From contig CAMZMU010000055.1 in assembly GCA_947311845.1 (NCBI GenBank), positions 18,166,877-18,230,876 on the forward strand: a DNA stretch of 64,000 nt, in the 5' to 3' direction. Under the pieces are notes generated by a model, which saw only the letters and a list, made by a program, of their open reading frames with translations, did not search any database and had not been told where the DNA came from. Positions 22,355-34,084 of the stretch are shown one piece after another (position 1 is the stretch's first letter; each line of letters opens with the position of its first letter). This DNA comes from Poa pratensis (lineage: Eukaryota > Streptophyta > Magnoliopsida > Poales > Poaceae). Both the position numbers and the translations under genes were made by a program.

Positions 22355-23182
22355 AACAACTAAGTCTGTCAATAGAAAGAAAGAAAGAGAGGCGGCGGCC
22401 TAGGGTTCAACCCTAGCCGTCGGCGCCGGCGCCATCTGCATCTTCATCGTTGCCTTCGTCTAAGAATTGACGGGTCCTCACCTCCTCTAGGTGCCGCTGA
22501 CACTAGGAGGGGTGGGGACCTCAGACCTGCGCAGGGCGCTACACAAAGGTCCTTAATGTTAGAGCTTGATTTTGGTTGTTATCTTCTTCGTCAATAGAGA
22601 TGGCATCGTCTGCAATAAGTGATCTTCCGCGCTTCGTTCGTCGGCGAGATCTCCTTCCTGACGTCAATGGTGGCTGTGGAAGATTAAGGTTGTCTAGGTA
22701 TGGTTCTTCATATTTTGCTTCGCCAGATCAATCTTGGATTGTTTCTCATGGTTGCCGCGAGGAGGTTTGTCCTCGCATTATCTATCCCGGCTACTACGTT
22801 TTCGGCAATGGTGATTCGTTCTCTCGGCTCCCAACGACGTCGACAAAGTGGTTCGGTTTTTTGTCTCTGGAATATCAGTGGTGGTGCTCTTGCCGATGTT
22901 GCTTGATTAATATAATGGTTGCGTGCATGCACAAAGCCTTGGCATTGCGGCTCAAAATTAAAAGGGGAGAACCTTCGTTGGTATTCACAGGTCTGTGGTT
23001 TGGTGTATTCAGCGTTGTTCTACGGCTGCCTTCAGAAAAGTAGAAGATTGTGTCATGAAAGAAAAAAGGGCTTGAAGATCTCATAGATTTGTTCGTCTCT
23101 TTTAGTATTGTTTTTGTAATCGATGTAATCGTGTACTCTTTGTTCTTTGTTGGTTTAATATATATGGAAAAATTAAAAAAAA
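22355..23182 (+). mobile_element. Poly-A retroposon (LINE-derived or non-autonomous), plus strand
   Basis: A perfect 19-bp target duplication, AACTAGTCTGGGATAACAA, lies at 22336-22354 and 23183-23201. The 828-bp insert ends in an A-run preceded by TTTAATATATATGG. A 155-codon open frame (22576-23043) has no recognised domain. Confidence 0.9.
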
Positions 23183-23201
23183 AACTAGTCTGGGATAACA
23201 A

Positions 23202-23925
23202 GCGATGGATCGATCTTTGCCTCAGTGATGGATCTTTTTATCCTTGACATGCCCACACTCATAGTCGGAATCCACGGCTGCGAGCACTCAGATCCTTTCA
23301 ATTAGTATCACTTTGAACCGCCCAGCTTCTTGTTGATTTTGAAACCAGAACTTTCCGTGCAGCGCAAATGTACTGAAATTTAACAGGAAAAGGTTTGATT
23401 TCTCAACATAGCAAAAGAATTGGGGAACCTGACAAATCTGGAAGTTGAACTGAGACAGCTAAATGCACGAAAACGACAAGGAGAAGGCTACTGCTGCCGC
23501 AGCATCACGCAAACAAGGGATGTTGATGGTAGATGCGTAGACTGGACCCAATTAGGCTTACCACAGAATGCTCCAAATGGACACCTTTCTCCGGCCAGAG
23601 AAACTGCACTGCAAGTGGTGGAAAGAAACGACCGACGGCGACGTGATGGCAGAAGCTACGAGTCTTGCCTGCCCCGAACGGGAGCAGCACAGCCGGGAGA
23701 GTTGTACCCGGGGAAGTGCCGCCCTGGTGCAACTCCACGACAATGACTTATTAGCTGATAAACTCAAGATTCAAGAAGTCTCTTCGTATCAAATCAATCA
23801 CCAACGTTTTCTGCAACCGATGGGAGACTGGCATCCCTACATTATGCAAAACATGTTTCTCCAAGAGCAGATAACTGTGGCTTGGGAGAACTAGAAGGGG
23901 AAATTGTCACTGACCACATCTCCCA
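23202..23925. other. 3' flank of the methyltransferase gene
   Basis: Probably contains the methyltransferase 3' UTR on the minus strand. The plus-strand frames at 23420-23894 show no domain and overlap each other. Confidence 0.4.
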
Positions 23926-26840
23926 TCACATTATGTTTGCTACACCGACTACATATGCGTTCCACGCGTCTCCCTGGTTGAAATGCTGGAGCTCCTCGTA
24001 CTTGACGTCACGGTCGGCAGTGTACTCCTTGGCATTTCCGCTTGATTGGGTGTCTGGCATCTCCCTGATCCAGACGTGGATGGATTTAAATCCAGCTTCC
24101 TCCAGGCAGTCCTTGATTTCTGGTATCGACCAACTGCAAAAGAACGACACCAGTTACAGTTCTGAAGATACTCTTCCTACGTCATAACATGGCGAGGGAG
24201 CTTTTTATGGTATCGCAGAAGTGTACCACTGACCATAACTGACTTCCCCAAGTTACAAACATATATAGCAGGAAGATGCGACTATAACAGAAATAACAAC
24301 AGAAACTCCCTTGGATCAATAGTATCAAAGCTCCACAAGCTAATCTGATGGCATTGCCTTTGGTTTCCCCGCACTGCAGTCCACATACAGCTTATCCCAA
24401 TTCCCCATTGAACCAGGAAATTGTTTGGTGAGTATTGGCACGATAACAATCGCATATGGCTAGTCATAGTACCACTACCATATGAGTATGATGGCAAAAT
24501 GTTGAAACCTACCGCAGGAGGCACATGACCAAAGCCCATGCGGCTCCAGCAGGATCAGGAGGCGCAGCACCAGGCAAAGCTTAGAGATAAGTGCTACTTA
24601 AGTTATAGGATCTAGTTTGTTTCCTATAGATTTGGTTTGTTTCCCTTCAGATATGATTCTCTTACAGTTTAAGTTCCAATTGCTAAGGTCTTGTCTATAC
24701 AGTGGCGCCAGGCATGGGATTTATTCAGTAGAAGGCTGCCCAACTCTCACTCTCTTTTTTCTACTCCGGTACTCGCAATATTGACCACGTATAGTCATCT
24801 CCCCTCTCAGCGGCGTTGGACGCCCTCCCATCAACCAGACCTCACCGAAGAGCGTGGCATTTACCAAAAGTTTCTATGTGAACTACTGTTCTTGGAAGAC
24901 TACCTTGCAGGTTTTCTGCAGCAGTCCGCTCAGTGAATAAGAAAATAAGTAGCACATATGAACTTAAATGTTGCCCTACCACATAATGTATAATAAACTT
25001 ACAGGCGCCAATGGTACGAGAAAGCATGCCGCAGCATTTGCTTCTTTCCAACTTGAAAGTGGAGGCTGATCCTTGTTTCACGAGTTATGATATCAAACTC
25101 TTCTTGCTCCCAGAAATACTGTATGAATAGTTGAATATAAGAAGAGTTATAAATATTACACCACAAGATTATGAGTTTTTGCTAACAGAGCTATTGCAGA
25201 CTGCAGTTCATAACATCTTGCAGAGACTATACAAGGGTGGAAGTTATATGATTGATACATGTAAAAGAGGTTGTGTCAACAAAACATAATGGAGATATTA
25301 CAATCTCTGTGTACTAATCATCACACCGAAACTAATTTCACCAAACCCAGGAAGAGCGTTACTTAGGAAAAATCTTAGAATAACACATACATATTCCTTG
25401 CAACACAGAGTTCAAGCTATTTTAACTTTAGCTAATTACATGATGATGCACCAGTAGGCTAAATAAAGTATATAGCTAAAATGCTCAGGTTGGATAATAA
25501 AACTCAACTTTTCATGTCATGTACTACAACCGCCACACATTCTAATTATATATATATGATACAGTTAGATTTCTTAGCATGTTATAAATTGTTCCTACAA
25601 ACACTGCAACATTTACTGGAAAAATGCAACCTCGCCCTAGAATAAACTAATCTGATGACACTATGAGTAGTATGTCTGTAACTAGTATTTTGGAAGATAG
25701 GCCTCAATGCACTGTAAGTATATGCTATGACTCCACTCACAGTGAAGCTGGGGAATCTCCTCTGGAGACGAAGCTTGCATTCAGATGATGTGCCACCATA
25801 TACATCCATCACAAATATACCACCTCTTTTAGAAAGTGCATTGAGAGCATGCCTGAAATACAAAACCAAGTCCTTTCGACTGTGAAGGCAACAGCAACTG
25901 TAGTTGAAAGCACAAATTATGTCTCTTCCAGGCAAAACTGCATCTGACATGGTCGAATTAGCTAAATTTTTTGCAATTGCAGAATCTGGTTGCTCGCAGC
26001 TGTTCATTTCTGTAGATCCATTATCATTGGTAACATTTAGACCTTGCATAAGATCACTGATCTTTTGCTTGACAAGACGAGATTCATTCGGCTGCAGAAC
26101 ATTTCCATCAAAAAGCAACAATCTCGAATCCCCATCAGCTCCAATCTTGCTCATATTGTTTTCAAGACACCACTCAAGCGAGTCACGGTCGAAATCTAAG
26201 CCGACCGCTGTTCGTCTTGCATCAGTGCGCAGCCACTCAGTACTGCCAGTAGGACAAAAAATAGACCATGAGCAATGTAGGCACTGATGATACTCTTTGA
26301 TGTTGAACTACACTGAAAATGACAGCAGGAAGATTGCGCAAAGGCTATGCATAGTAGCAGTGCTTTGACCTGAGGAGGGCGGTGCCACAGAAATCCTCCT
26401 GCAGGTGGAGAGGGACGCGTCCGCCAACGTACATCAGAAAGAACTTCTGCAGGTAGCTGATGTCCCCTTTCGGTGACTGACCACAAGAGCAAAATACTAA
26501 ATGTTATTTCGTCGAACAGGTTGTGAGCACGGAGACTTTCACCGATCTAGGACACAATAGAAGCTAGCGATGTTACCTGCACGGAAAGCTGGTACAGGTG
26601 GAACTTGGAAGGCGTAGATCCGACCTGCCACTGGCCCTGGTGGTCGCCTGCTTCTGCGTCCCCATCGTGTTCGTCTTCCGCTGCCGCTTCGTTGGAGTCG
26701 TCGCCGTCGGAGTCCTCGTCCCGGCGCGGTGGCGCGTCGTAGGCAGATGAAGGCAATTCGTCGTCGTCGCCGAGCTGCGAGGCGCGGCGGCCGCGGCCTT
26801 GCCGGTGCGACTCCTTCGTCTTCTTCCCGCTCTTGCCCAT
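23926..26840 (-). CDS. Class I SAM-dependent methyltransferase, uncharacterised plant family, five exons, intact
   Basis: Exons on the minus strand: 26577-26840, 26370-26476, 25741-26242, 25003-25118, 23926-24133. All introns obey GT-AG and the frame stays open across 399 codons (398 residues plus TGA). The N-terminus (residues 1-75) is charged and acidic, probably disordered. The fold follows: SPKGDISYLQKFFLMYVGG, LHLQEDFCGTALLSTEWLR (motif I position), AVGLDFDRDSLEWC (acidic residue binding the SAM ribose), DIICAFNYSCCCLHSRKDLV (motif IV position), GGIFVMDVYGG (motif V), then a conserved C-terminal part with FWEQEEFDIITRETRISLHF, FSYHWRLWSIPE and FNQGDAWNAYVVGVANI. I recognise the family as conserved across plants but not its substrate. 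It is head to head with TAF12. Residue numbers follow from the splice model. Confidence 0.93.
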
Positions 26841-26988
26841 CGACGTCGGTCGGAAGAGGGGAACGAGAGAGGTTTAGCGGGGTTTGGAGGAGGTCATATT
26901 TTGCATACAGGTCCTTGAGGTTTATGTATTTTCCATTCTTTATATTAAAGGCTTCACTCCTCCTCGTTAGGGCAATTCGCCGAACACC
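26841..26988. promoter_or_regulatory. Shared 148-bp divergent promoter region
   Basis: This is the whole interval between the methyltransferase ATG (26840, minus) and the TAF12 ATG (26989, plus), so both 5' UTRs and core promoters must fit here or overlap coding sequence. A TATATTAAA motif at 26941-26949 points toward TAF12. No clear TATA element faces the methyltransferase. Confidence 0.7.
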
Positions 26989-29900
26989 ATGGACGCGCCT
27001 CCGCCACCGCAGCCGGACGCGGCGGCGCCGCCCCCCTCCACCGCTGCTTCGGCTCCCGCTTCTGACCCGCCGCCCAATCCTACGCCTTCCGTCCCCACTG
27101 CCGCACCGCCCACCTCCGACCCCAGTCCTGCTCCTGCTCCCGCTCCCATCGCAGCACCAACCCCCGCACAAACCCTAGAGCCCCCGGCTCCCATCCCCGC
27201 CAGCGCGCGGCCGCCGCCGGCTCGCATGCGGCCTCCGTACACTCACCTAGCCTCTCCCATCACGATGACGGCCTCCTCCTCTCCCGCCACAGCCGGGGCC
27301 ACCTCCGTGGCTTCTGCAATGCCAAGGGGAGGCGTCGCCATCGGGTTGCCTGCTCACCCGCGTGGAGCGCAGACGCCCATGGGCTATACCGGCTTCGTGC
27401 CTCCTCCGCCGCTCGCTCACCAGTTCAGCCCTATGCATCGGGGCCCCGACCAGCCGCCTCCATCCGCTCCCCAGGTGCTCCTCTCATTCTTAAACTCGAT
27501 GTCTTTTGTATTCTGAGCTCATGAAGCTTGAAAGAAATTGAGTTCGCTTCCCGTGAGGCCGAAATTAAGCTCATGTAACATAGTTTCTCTGAACAAAACC
27601 ATGACTGGTGATTAGCTACTTCTTGGTGTTTTTTTCCAACTGGGCTAGCCCCTTCCTGTTACTTGCATAATAGAAATAACAATTTCTTACAGCATTCGAG
27701 AGCAGGGATAGAAAAGGGACAGGGAAAGCCAGCTAGAAATGCAGATACCGACAGGAAACCCGCTGTGAATGCTCCATCTCGAGCACCCGTACGGGACGAA
27801 AACCTGCCAGCATAATCCCCTCTATAGACGCAAACACCAAACAGGATACCAGGATAACAGTCTACCCAAACATCCACCTACAAATCTCCGCAAATCACAG
27901 CCAAACTCCACAGAAAACCTCTCAAAACATTACAACACATAGGCCAATACCCAGCCAACTTCACCCTTCAGTCGGCAGCAGCCTTCCATTAGTAACTGTG
28001 TCTGTAGGAACTTCAGCATCATCTCTCCCACCTGCATATGTCAGTGCCATCTTCCTCAACTGCGATGCACCTGCAGTGATAGCCTCCTTATGCAGCATAC
28101 AGTCCTGCCCAATACGATAGAAAGGAGCAAACGGTGAAGATGATCGTGATAGGAGTTCTCAACACATACTTGTCAAAGGTTATCTTGTTCCTCATGGTCC
28201 AAATGGACCAACATTCAGCAGAAAGAAACAGAGTATATAATTTCCCCCCTCCAGGCCAGAATGCATAAAACCACGCAAAGCATTGCCACACAGAATTAGG
28301 ACAAGTATTAGTTCCAAACACAGCTCCAGTAACCCCCCCAACAAACAGTTTTAGCAGTTGCACAAGTGAAAAACAAGTGATCATTAGTTTCAATGTTCTC
28401 ACTTCTACTTCTTGGTGTTGCTAGCTATGCTGCAGAATACTCAAACTTTCGTTTGCGATTTTCGTTCTCACATCGGACCTGCGTCACTCGAGGAAGTACA
28501 TATGATTTCGCTGCTTAATTCTTGCCACCTACAATGTTAACTCGTATACATCAAGCTCTGAACCTGGCATAAGCGCTCACTTTATTTTGGGGGACACCGC
28601 GCACTATACTCTTTCGAGCCTTCGATGAAATTTCCTAGTGTACATAGTGGACATACATGGCAGTGTGTGCCTGTGGCGTTTGGGTGGTGTGTAGTGTATC
28701 CACCTCGTCCTTCTCAAGAAATTATTAACTGCAAATGCTTCAGCCTTTCAGTCACTTCACCCACTTCACCCCTTTGAAAGTTTAGATGGAGCTTCTTGAG
28801 CTCTATAATTGTTTTCTTTTGTGAGTTCACTTATATATTAGTATTCTGAGCTGTTATAAGTTACTAGGGGTGCAAGCAAAAGGCTGCGTTGTGCTTTGCA
28901 GCAGCCAAATCAAGCATTTCTTGAGCTCTATAATTGTTTTCTTTTGTGAGTTCACTTATATATTAGTATTCTGAGCTGTTATAAGTTACTAGGGGTGCAA
29001 GCAAAAGGCTGCGTTGTGCTTTGCAGCAGCCAAATCAAGCATCAGTGGAGTTTGATGCTATTAGTATTTTTTTGCACTGTTACATCCGGTTTTGCGCGCT
29101 TAATGGGCACGCCGCTTGCATTGATGATGCACGGTACCAAGAACGAAGTAGATAAATGTAGTAGAGGTAGCCAAAATAATGGTAAAGAAACAATTATAAC
29201 CAGGGAGAAAAGATTTGACGAAGCCAACCATGAATTCATTAAACATGACCTCCGGTGTACAAGGGATTGTCGCTCTCAACCATCTCAAACCTTTTTGGAC
29301 CCTCTGTTTCTTGCCCTATACCTTGTGCTGATTAGCACCAGATTCTCTAATCTTCTCATGCATTCCCAGCTGGTCCTACCTTGCTTTGAATGAGATATTG
29401 GATTTCCTGGGTTTCTATGACCACACCTCATGGTTTTACATAGTTATCCACCTGTCATCCGCAGGGAAGAAGGAATCCTAATCCAGCTGGGATTAGTCTA
29501 GGGCTCTAGGTTGTAGACCATCTCTTAAGTCTTAATATGGAATGCAAGCGACCTTTGTCAAACTGTTACTAAATTGAGTGTAAATTGCACCTTCCATTTG
29601 CCCTGTGAGTTCTGGAAGATTCCTAATGATGATTATGACCTTCAGCTTAGGCAGCCTACCCCTGGGATCCAGAATATTGGGATGATTGGTTCCATCAGCA
29701 CATCTCAGGTGAGACCAGGAGCAGTCTCTGGTCCGCAACAACCAAGGCCAGGTTTTCCGTCGTCAGGGGCACCATCTGGTAGCCAAATGCCAGGTTCACA
29801 AGTAAGAAGCCTTTTACTTGTTGATGAAGTCTATTTTTTCTGTAGGCAGTCAATATTATGCTCAGACTTTCAGTTATATGTAAAATACGTGATTATGCAC

Positions 29901-32900
29901 ATTAGATTTGTTCATATTAATGTTCGCAACAGGCAAGGCCCGGAGCAATCTGTGGCCCGCAACAGCCAAGGCCAGGAGCAATTTCTGGTCCGCAACAGCC
30001 AAGGCCAGTAGCAATCTCTGGTCCGCAACAGCCAAGGCCAGGAGCAATCTCTGGCCCACAACAGCCAAGGCCAGGAGCAATCTCTGGTCCGCAACAGCCA
30101 AGGCCAGGCTCTGGTCCGCAACAGCCAAGACCAGGTCTTCTGTCGTCAGCTACACCATCTTCATCTGGTAGCCAAATGCCTGGTTCTCAAGTAAGACTTC
30201 TCTGTATGCAATTCAATATTGTGCTTCAGATACATGCAAAGTGAATGATTATGTAAATGAGATTTGTTCATTTATTGTTGATATAGACATATTACGATAT
30301 TTACATACCTTCCAAATGTGATTAATCGTTTATAATCCACAGAAGTATAGGCCTAATCCCGGTTCATCGCCACTTTATTAATTTCACATGTTTTATGTTG
30401 TACCGTCCAGTTAGGAGGGAATACAACACATATTTGTTGCTATTCTTGTCACGTCGTGTACTTGATTGAATTATTTTCCAACAGAAAACCCCCATGCAGT
30501 CTTTAACGAGACCAATGTCCATGGGCTCTCCTTCGATGGCTTTACAGCAAACTCCGTCAAATGTACCGCCACAATTTAGGCCCCAACAAAGGCCACAAGT
30601 TCCTCAACCAAGACCCTACAGTGTTTCACAGTCTGCACCTATGGCTTTGCATCAACAGAATGTACTTTCAGGACAGCAGCAGCAGCTACCTCAGCAACAA
30701 CTTTTGCAGCAGCAGCAACAGGTACCTCAGCAACAACTTTTGCAGCAGCAGCTACCTCAGCAACAAATTTTGCAGCAGCAGCAGCAACAACAGCAGCAAA
30801 GTCAGCCACAAAGTTCCTCACAGCAAAATCAGCAAAATACAACACTAAAAAATCAGCAGCAACCTGCTCGGACTCCTGTCTCATTGACTCAGAAGCCTGA
30901 TACTCCTGCTACGCTACAAGCTACTAATATGCAGCTTCTGGACATGGCTTCCGCCGATGCAGCTGCTGGTGAATCTAGTAATCGGCTACTCTCCAAGAGG
31001 AGTATACATGACTTACTTGCACAGGTATGCTGCACTTCCTAAGTCGCAGTGTGAAAGAAGGTGCAAGATTATGCAATTACAGATTTCCATTGATCCTATA
31101 TTTTCAGTTTTTTTCATGCATCTCATTCTCAACTGATCTGATTAAGGCATGTCTTAGTGTGTTATGCTGGTTTCAAATTATTTCCTTTTGCATATCTATA
31201 TAAAATGCATATTCTCTTTTCTGCCTAGGATTTTAATGAACCAACATAGTTTTTTTTAGTTTTTTACATCTATGTATAGCTGCATCAAAGAAAAACATGA
31301 GTAATGACACTTTGAAAGGTCAGTTATCCTTTGTATAAGATCCAAAAGTATTAATAACAAGAAAAGAAAAGAAAACATATTTGGATCATATGTAACTTGT
31401 GGAGATTATAATAAGTCCATGGATGAAAACAAAGGGTGCTATATCTTGACAATACTTTTGTGTAGTCTGAACATTGCAAGGACTATGCAAGGACCAACAT
31501 TTCACTGACATGGTTGTGGCATTTTGTCAAATGCTATGTGGCATTCAATCAATTCCCCATTCTCAAAATTGCGCTATTGATTTAGCTGCTTCTGTTGGCC
31601 TGTTCTAAATCTTTGCTCCAGTGATACTTGAATGGATATAAGAAAGGTTTTAATAGGATAGTTATTACTCTTGCAAATACTTGCACAAGATATTCCTGTT
31701 GAATTTTACTGTACTCAGTATGAGCTTTGTACGACCATAAACATCAATGGTGCTGACTTGTTTGTCGATTTATATGTAGTTGCATGTTTCACGTAGTAGA
31801 AGTACCAAGTAATTTATAATTTGTTCACACAGATCGACCCTTCAGAAAGGCTGGATCCTGAAGTTGAGGATGTTCTTATTGACATTGCAGAAGATTTTAT
31901 TGAATCTGTATGTTTCTTTGTCCCTCCCTACTTCTTTCGTTTGGTGATTTTTTTTCTCTAAGGATGCTTGTTGTTGGGAATACGTTTTCCTTCCAGAAAA
32001 TACACATGATTTCCGTAGCTTTTGTCTTTTTTTTTTCAACCCAGTGATGTGTATGTTCAGTGATCCAGTTCTTGATTCGTTTGCATTTGTATTTCTTTGA
32101 GGCCCTTTTGCCTGTCACATACCATACTTTAACTCAATCGATGTTTTACTTGTTAGTATTTCTTATCTGCAAATAGCCTGTGAGGAATGTTTTAACCAGA
32201 AATTTTCATTTTTCACAAACCCTGTTTCATAGAATATGCATTGTTTTGAAGTAGATAACATGTTGCCAACCTTTACCATTATATGATATGTGAATTTCCA
32301 TAATTTTTCACCTGACATACTTTGGATGTTTTCTCATTAGCTATTTTGTTTGTGGATAACTATTTTTGAGCAGGTTGGAACATTTGCCTGTTCTTTAGCA
32401 AAGCATAGAAAGTCAACTACTTTGGAAGCAAAAGATGTACTCCTTCATGCAGGTACCTGATTATTTGTTCTCTTCAAGAATATTTGTCTGGTGCTCTCCT
32501 GCAATAACAGTTCAGTTACAGTTGTGTAATGGATTAATATCACCATGCAGAGAGAAGCTGGAATATCACCTTGCCAGGCTTCACTGGGGATGAAATTAAA
32601 CTATACAAGAAGCCGGTAATTCAGAACTTCACATATTTATTTCTTCCTTCTTGGTTGCTTCATTCCAAAAGAACTCTAGTTATTTTTTTTATAACCCATA
32701 TTGACATTTTCTTTCCCCTTATCATTCGTGATCTGCAGCATGTTAATGATATTCACAGGGAGAGACTTACTCTGGTACTTCTTTTACCACCCTTGCCTTA
32801 TCAAGTATCCACACTATTTCACGCATGATTACTTCTTTTTTATCATCATCACCGTATCAAGTAATGATTACTTCTTGAACTATGGATATAGTTCTAAGCC

Positions 32901-33266
32901 TATGCTGTGAGTTGGAAATATGATATTTAGAAACATATTATTCTGATTGTCTCTACTCATTTCTAACTTTTGAGAGCCAATGATCCCAATCCACATTCAG
33001 TCATGTTTCAGTAATGAGCTAGCAATGTCCATCCCACATCACCTAACTCATCTGTGCATGTGCCTGAAAATCCGATCTGCTTAGTATCTCCTCCTTTGAT
33101 GAATACTTCCGTTGCATGTTGAGTTGATACGTTACTTTTTTAATCTTAATCTGTCCAGATCAAGAAGTCAATGGCGAGTGAAGGTAACAGAAAGAGCGCT
33201 GCTGCCCAAGTTGCAGCCAGCCAGACAAACCAGGCTCCAAAGCCACCTGCCACGGGTTCTCCGTGA
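26989..33266 (+). CDS. TAF12: Transcription initiation factor TFIID subunit 12 (TAF12), nine exons, intact
   Basis: Exons: 26989-27474, 29646-29801, 29933-30190, 30485-31024, 31833-31907, 32374-32452, 32551-32615, 32739-32774, 33159-33266. GT-AG throughout; 600 residues plus TGA. Residues 1-300 are proline/alanine-rich and low complexity. Residues 301-480 are glutamine-rich with polyQ runs. The histone-fold starts near [20 protein letters not shown] (about 470-489) and continues [53 protein letters not shown], ending in [17 protein letters not shown]. In TFIID and SAGA, TAF12 pairs with TAF4 or ADA1 through this fold to support RNA polymerase II transcription. The long N-terminus fits the plant TAF12b type. 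Exon 3 looks like a duplicate of exon 2 with an expanded 33-bp repeat. Intron 1 holds an antisense LINE tail and a perfect tandem duplication. Confidence 0.94.
27631..28404 (-). mobile_element. 5'-truncated LINE in TAF12 intron 1, antisense
   Basis: A perfect 15-bp target duplication, CTACTTCTTGGTGTT, lies at 27616-27630 and 28405-28419. The left end is a T-run (minus-strand poly-A). The minus-strand frame 28088-28402 encodes the end of an L1-type ORF2: after a broken HLFFTC-like zf-RVT motif it reads [15 protein letters not shown] and LSYWAGL, matching CWAIWKTRNTACFEG and KYWAGL in the LINE at 43.5 kb. Confidence 0.9.
28793..29042 (+). repeat. Perfect 125-bp tandem duplication in TAF12 intron 1
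   Basis: Copies 28793-28917 and 28918-29042, from TTCTTGAGCTCTATAATTG to CCAAATCAAGCAT, appear identical base for base. Confidence 0.95.
29646..30240 (+). repeat. Duplicated TAF12 exon with coding 33-bp minisatellite
   Basis: Exon 2 ends [14 protein letters not shown]...[14 protein letters not shown] and exon 3 ends [12 protein letters not shown]...[14 protein letters not shown]. The introns after them also align (CAATATTATGCTCAGACTTTC versus CAATATTGTGCTTCAGATAC, then GATTATG...AGATTTGTTCAT). Within exon 3 (29933-30140) a 33-bp unit encoding [11 protein letters not shown] occurs about six times, the last shortened by two codons. All units are in frame. Confidence 0.88.
30677..30806 (+). repeat. 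CAG/CAA repeat tract encoding polyglutamine
   Basis: Inside TAF12 exon 4, glutamine runs of three to ten residues separated by LPQQQLL and VPQQQLL repeats. Mixed CAG and CAA codons suggest moderate stability. Confidence 0.85.
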
Positions 33267-33749
33267 AAGAAAACCACTAGTCCTTGTTGTAGAGTGTGTA
33301 GATGTATTCGTAAAACTGGAAATGTTACAATACTAACTAGTGTATTTGCTCCATCACCCTGCTAATTTAGACCATGAACTTCGTTGAGGTGTCAGTGATA
33401 CTTTTCCATTGTGGATTTTTGTTCAGCTGACTTTGTTCGGAAATAGCTGAGGCAGGAGAAGCCTTTGTTTCCTCAGCTCCTTTGTGAATGCATGAATCTC
33501 TGTATATATGCTCATGGATGCTGTTCTCAGATGCAGTGTTATTTACTATTTTATCTCAGTGCAAAGTTTGACTAGCATGGACATGTCGATTCCTTGGCTC
33601 CTTGCATTGGCCACCGAATTTGTTTCTCTGATAACCATTTTGTGTGGGTAACAGTCTGAACTATTTGCTATTTCTCTGCACTATTCTGCGTGGGTAACAA
33701 CCCTTTGGACCTTGTTTACAGAATCGGCTGTTGAAATTTCAGAGGCTAC
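33267..33749. other. TAF12 3' UTR and flank
   Basis: AT-rich, no further gene. Probably includes the TAF12 3' UTR. Confidence 0.5.
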
Positions 33750-33751
33750 TA

Positions 33752-33874
33752 CTCCCTCCGTTCCAAATTAATTGATTTCCATTTGTCCACATGTGGATGT
33801 ATCTATACGTGTAACATATCTAGATACATCCATGTATGGACAAATGAAAGTCAATTAATTTGGAACGGAGGGAG
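33752..33874. mobile_element. Stowaway-type MITE, 123 bp
   Basis: Near-perfect hairpin from CTCCCTCCGTTCCAAATTAA to its reverse complement, flanked by TA at 33750-33751 and 33875-33876. Confidence 0.95.
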
Positions 33875-34084
33875 TAGTTACTAAGTTTTTTTCTTCTCGG
33901 TTACCAGAAAAGAAGAAATTTTTACTACCCGTGTCACGTCCTATCTAGCGACTGTCTTCCTGGGTCATATCTCCTCGCTGTAAACGCCATTTCTGCCGGT
34001 GTTTCATCCCTACCTAGTGTTCAGAACTAGAGATCATGGTTGCTGTCTGCTGACCGAGGCTGGTTCAGGCGAGGCTCCTCTCGC

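Noticed and set aside
23420..23894. Two overlapping 108-codon plus-strand frames
   Set aside because: They lie in the probable 3' UTR or flank of the methyltransferase gene and show no motif.
26539..27171. A 210-codon minus-strand frame covering the methyltransferase start and the TAF12 first exon
   Set aside because: It is an off-frame reading of two GC-rich first exons whose correct frames have homologues and splice sites.
29933..30140. CRISPR-like regularly spaced repeat
   Set aside because: The 33-bp units are contiguous, lack spacers, are in frame in a TAF12 exon, and the genome is a plant's.
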